From assembly GCA_017614795.1 (NCBI GenBank), contig JAGABD010000056.1, positions 1-6,838 of the forward strand: a stretch of 6,838 nucleotides of DNA, read 5' to 3'. Of the stretch, positions 6,791 through 6,838 are shown piece after piece; positions within the stretch are counted from its first letter, which is position 1, and every line of letters begins with the position of its first letter. The notes beneath the pieces were generated by a model, which was not told the origin of the DNA, did no database searches, and was given only the letters and a program-made list of their open reading frames with translations. The DNA is from Bacteroidales bacterium (GTDB lineage Bacteria > Bacteroidota > Bacteroidia > Bacteroidales > UBA932). The translations under genes were made by a program, and so were the position numbers.

Positions 6791-6820
6791 TCCTTCTACC
6801 TAGTTTTTGGGGTAGAAGGA
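6791..6820. promoter_or_regulatory. 10-bp-stem hairpin upstream of xseB (terminator or leader structure)
   Basis: TCCTTCTACC at 6791-6800 and GGTAGAAGGA at 6811-6820 are perfect inverted repeats around a 10-base loop. The element sits 25 bases upstream of the xseB ATG in the 73-base AT-rich gap at the right edge. On neither strand is it followed by an uninterrupted T run: the minus strand continues ATTGCTTAAAATATTG and the plus strand TTAGTTTAATTC. A classical intrinsic terminator is therefore only weakly supported; an operator or 5'-leader structure is equally possible. No convincing Bacteroidota promoter (TAnnTTTG with upstream TTTG) was found in this gap. Confidence 0.55.
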
Positions 6821-6838
6821 TTAGTTTAATTCATTATC

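Noticed and set aside
1..6838. CRISPR array, tRNA or rRNA gene, transposase, phage or toxin-antitoxin genes
   Set aside because: I looked for regularly spaced direct repeats, tRNA-like cloverleaves and recognisable mobile or defence protein motifs and saw none. Virtually all sequence is accounted for by five housekeeping-type genes.

Overview
The window is a compact, minus-strand gene block for cytoplasmic glycogen (alpha-1,4/1,6-glucan) metabolism from a Bacteroidota bacterium, most likely a GC-rich member of the Bacteroidales (Rikenellaceae/Alistipes-like or a relative). The placement rests on three things: the eukaryote-like branching enzyme, the GDE - GT - GH57 gene trio that I recognise from Bacteroides and relatives, and weak or absent Shine-Dalgarno signals at most starts. 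It is inference from protein style and gene order; no rRNA or other marker is present.

Layout in transcription order, right to left. At 6766-6838 there is a short non-coding leader with a 10-bp-stem hairpin. xseB (6574-6765, small subunit of exodeoxyribonuclease VII) comes next. After a 68-bp gap is glgB (4382-6505, branching enzyme). After 31 bp comes a GH133-type glycogen debranching enzyme (2416-4350). Its stop codon overlaps the start of a GT-B glycosyltransferase of the glycogen/starch-synthase type (1127-2419, ATGA overlap). Three bases later starts a GH57 alpha-amylase-family enzyme (1-1123), which runs off the left edge, so its C-terminus is missing. There is no stretch of 300 bases without a gene.

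Together the four sugar enzymes can cover chain elongation (GT), branch formation (GlgB), branch removal (GDE) and chain trimming or rearrangement (GH57). None shows a signal peptide, so the polymer is intracellular storage glucan rather than a Sus-type dietary starch system. No glgC (ADP-glucose pyrophosphorylase) or glycogen phosphorylase lies in the window, so the sugar-nucleotide donor is open.

I do not see a new kind of biological system here. The most unusual features are in glgB. It appears to have taken up a structured, roughly 120-bp repeat-like segment in frame near its N-terminus, and its last codons and stop lie inside a copy of a short dispersed repeat (the 'CHSERSEE' type). The debranching enzyme also carries an Asp-to-Glu change at the position I align with the family's catalytic acid.
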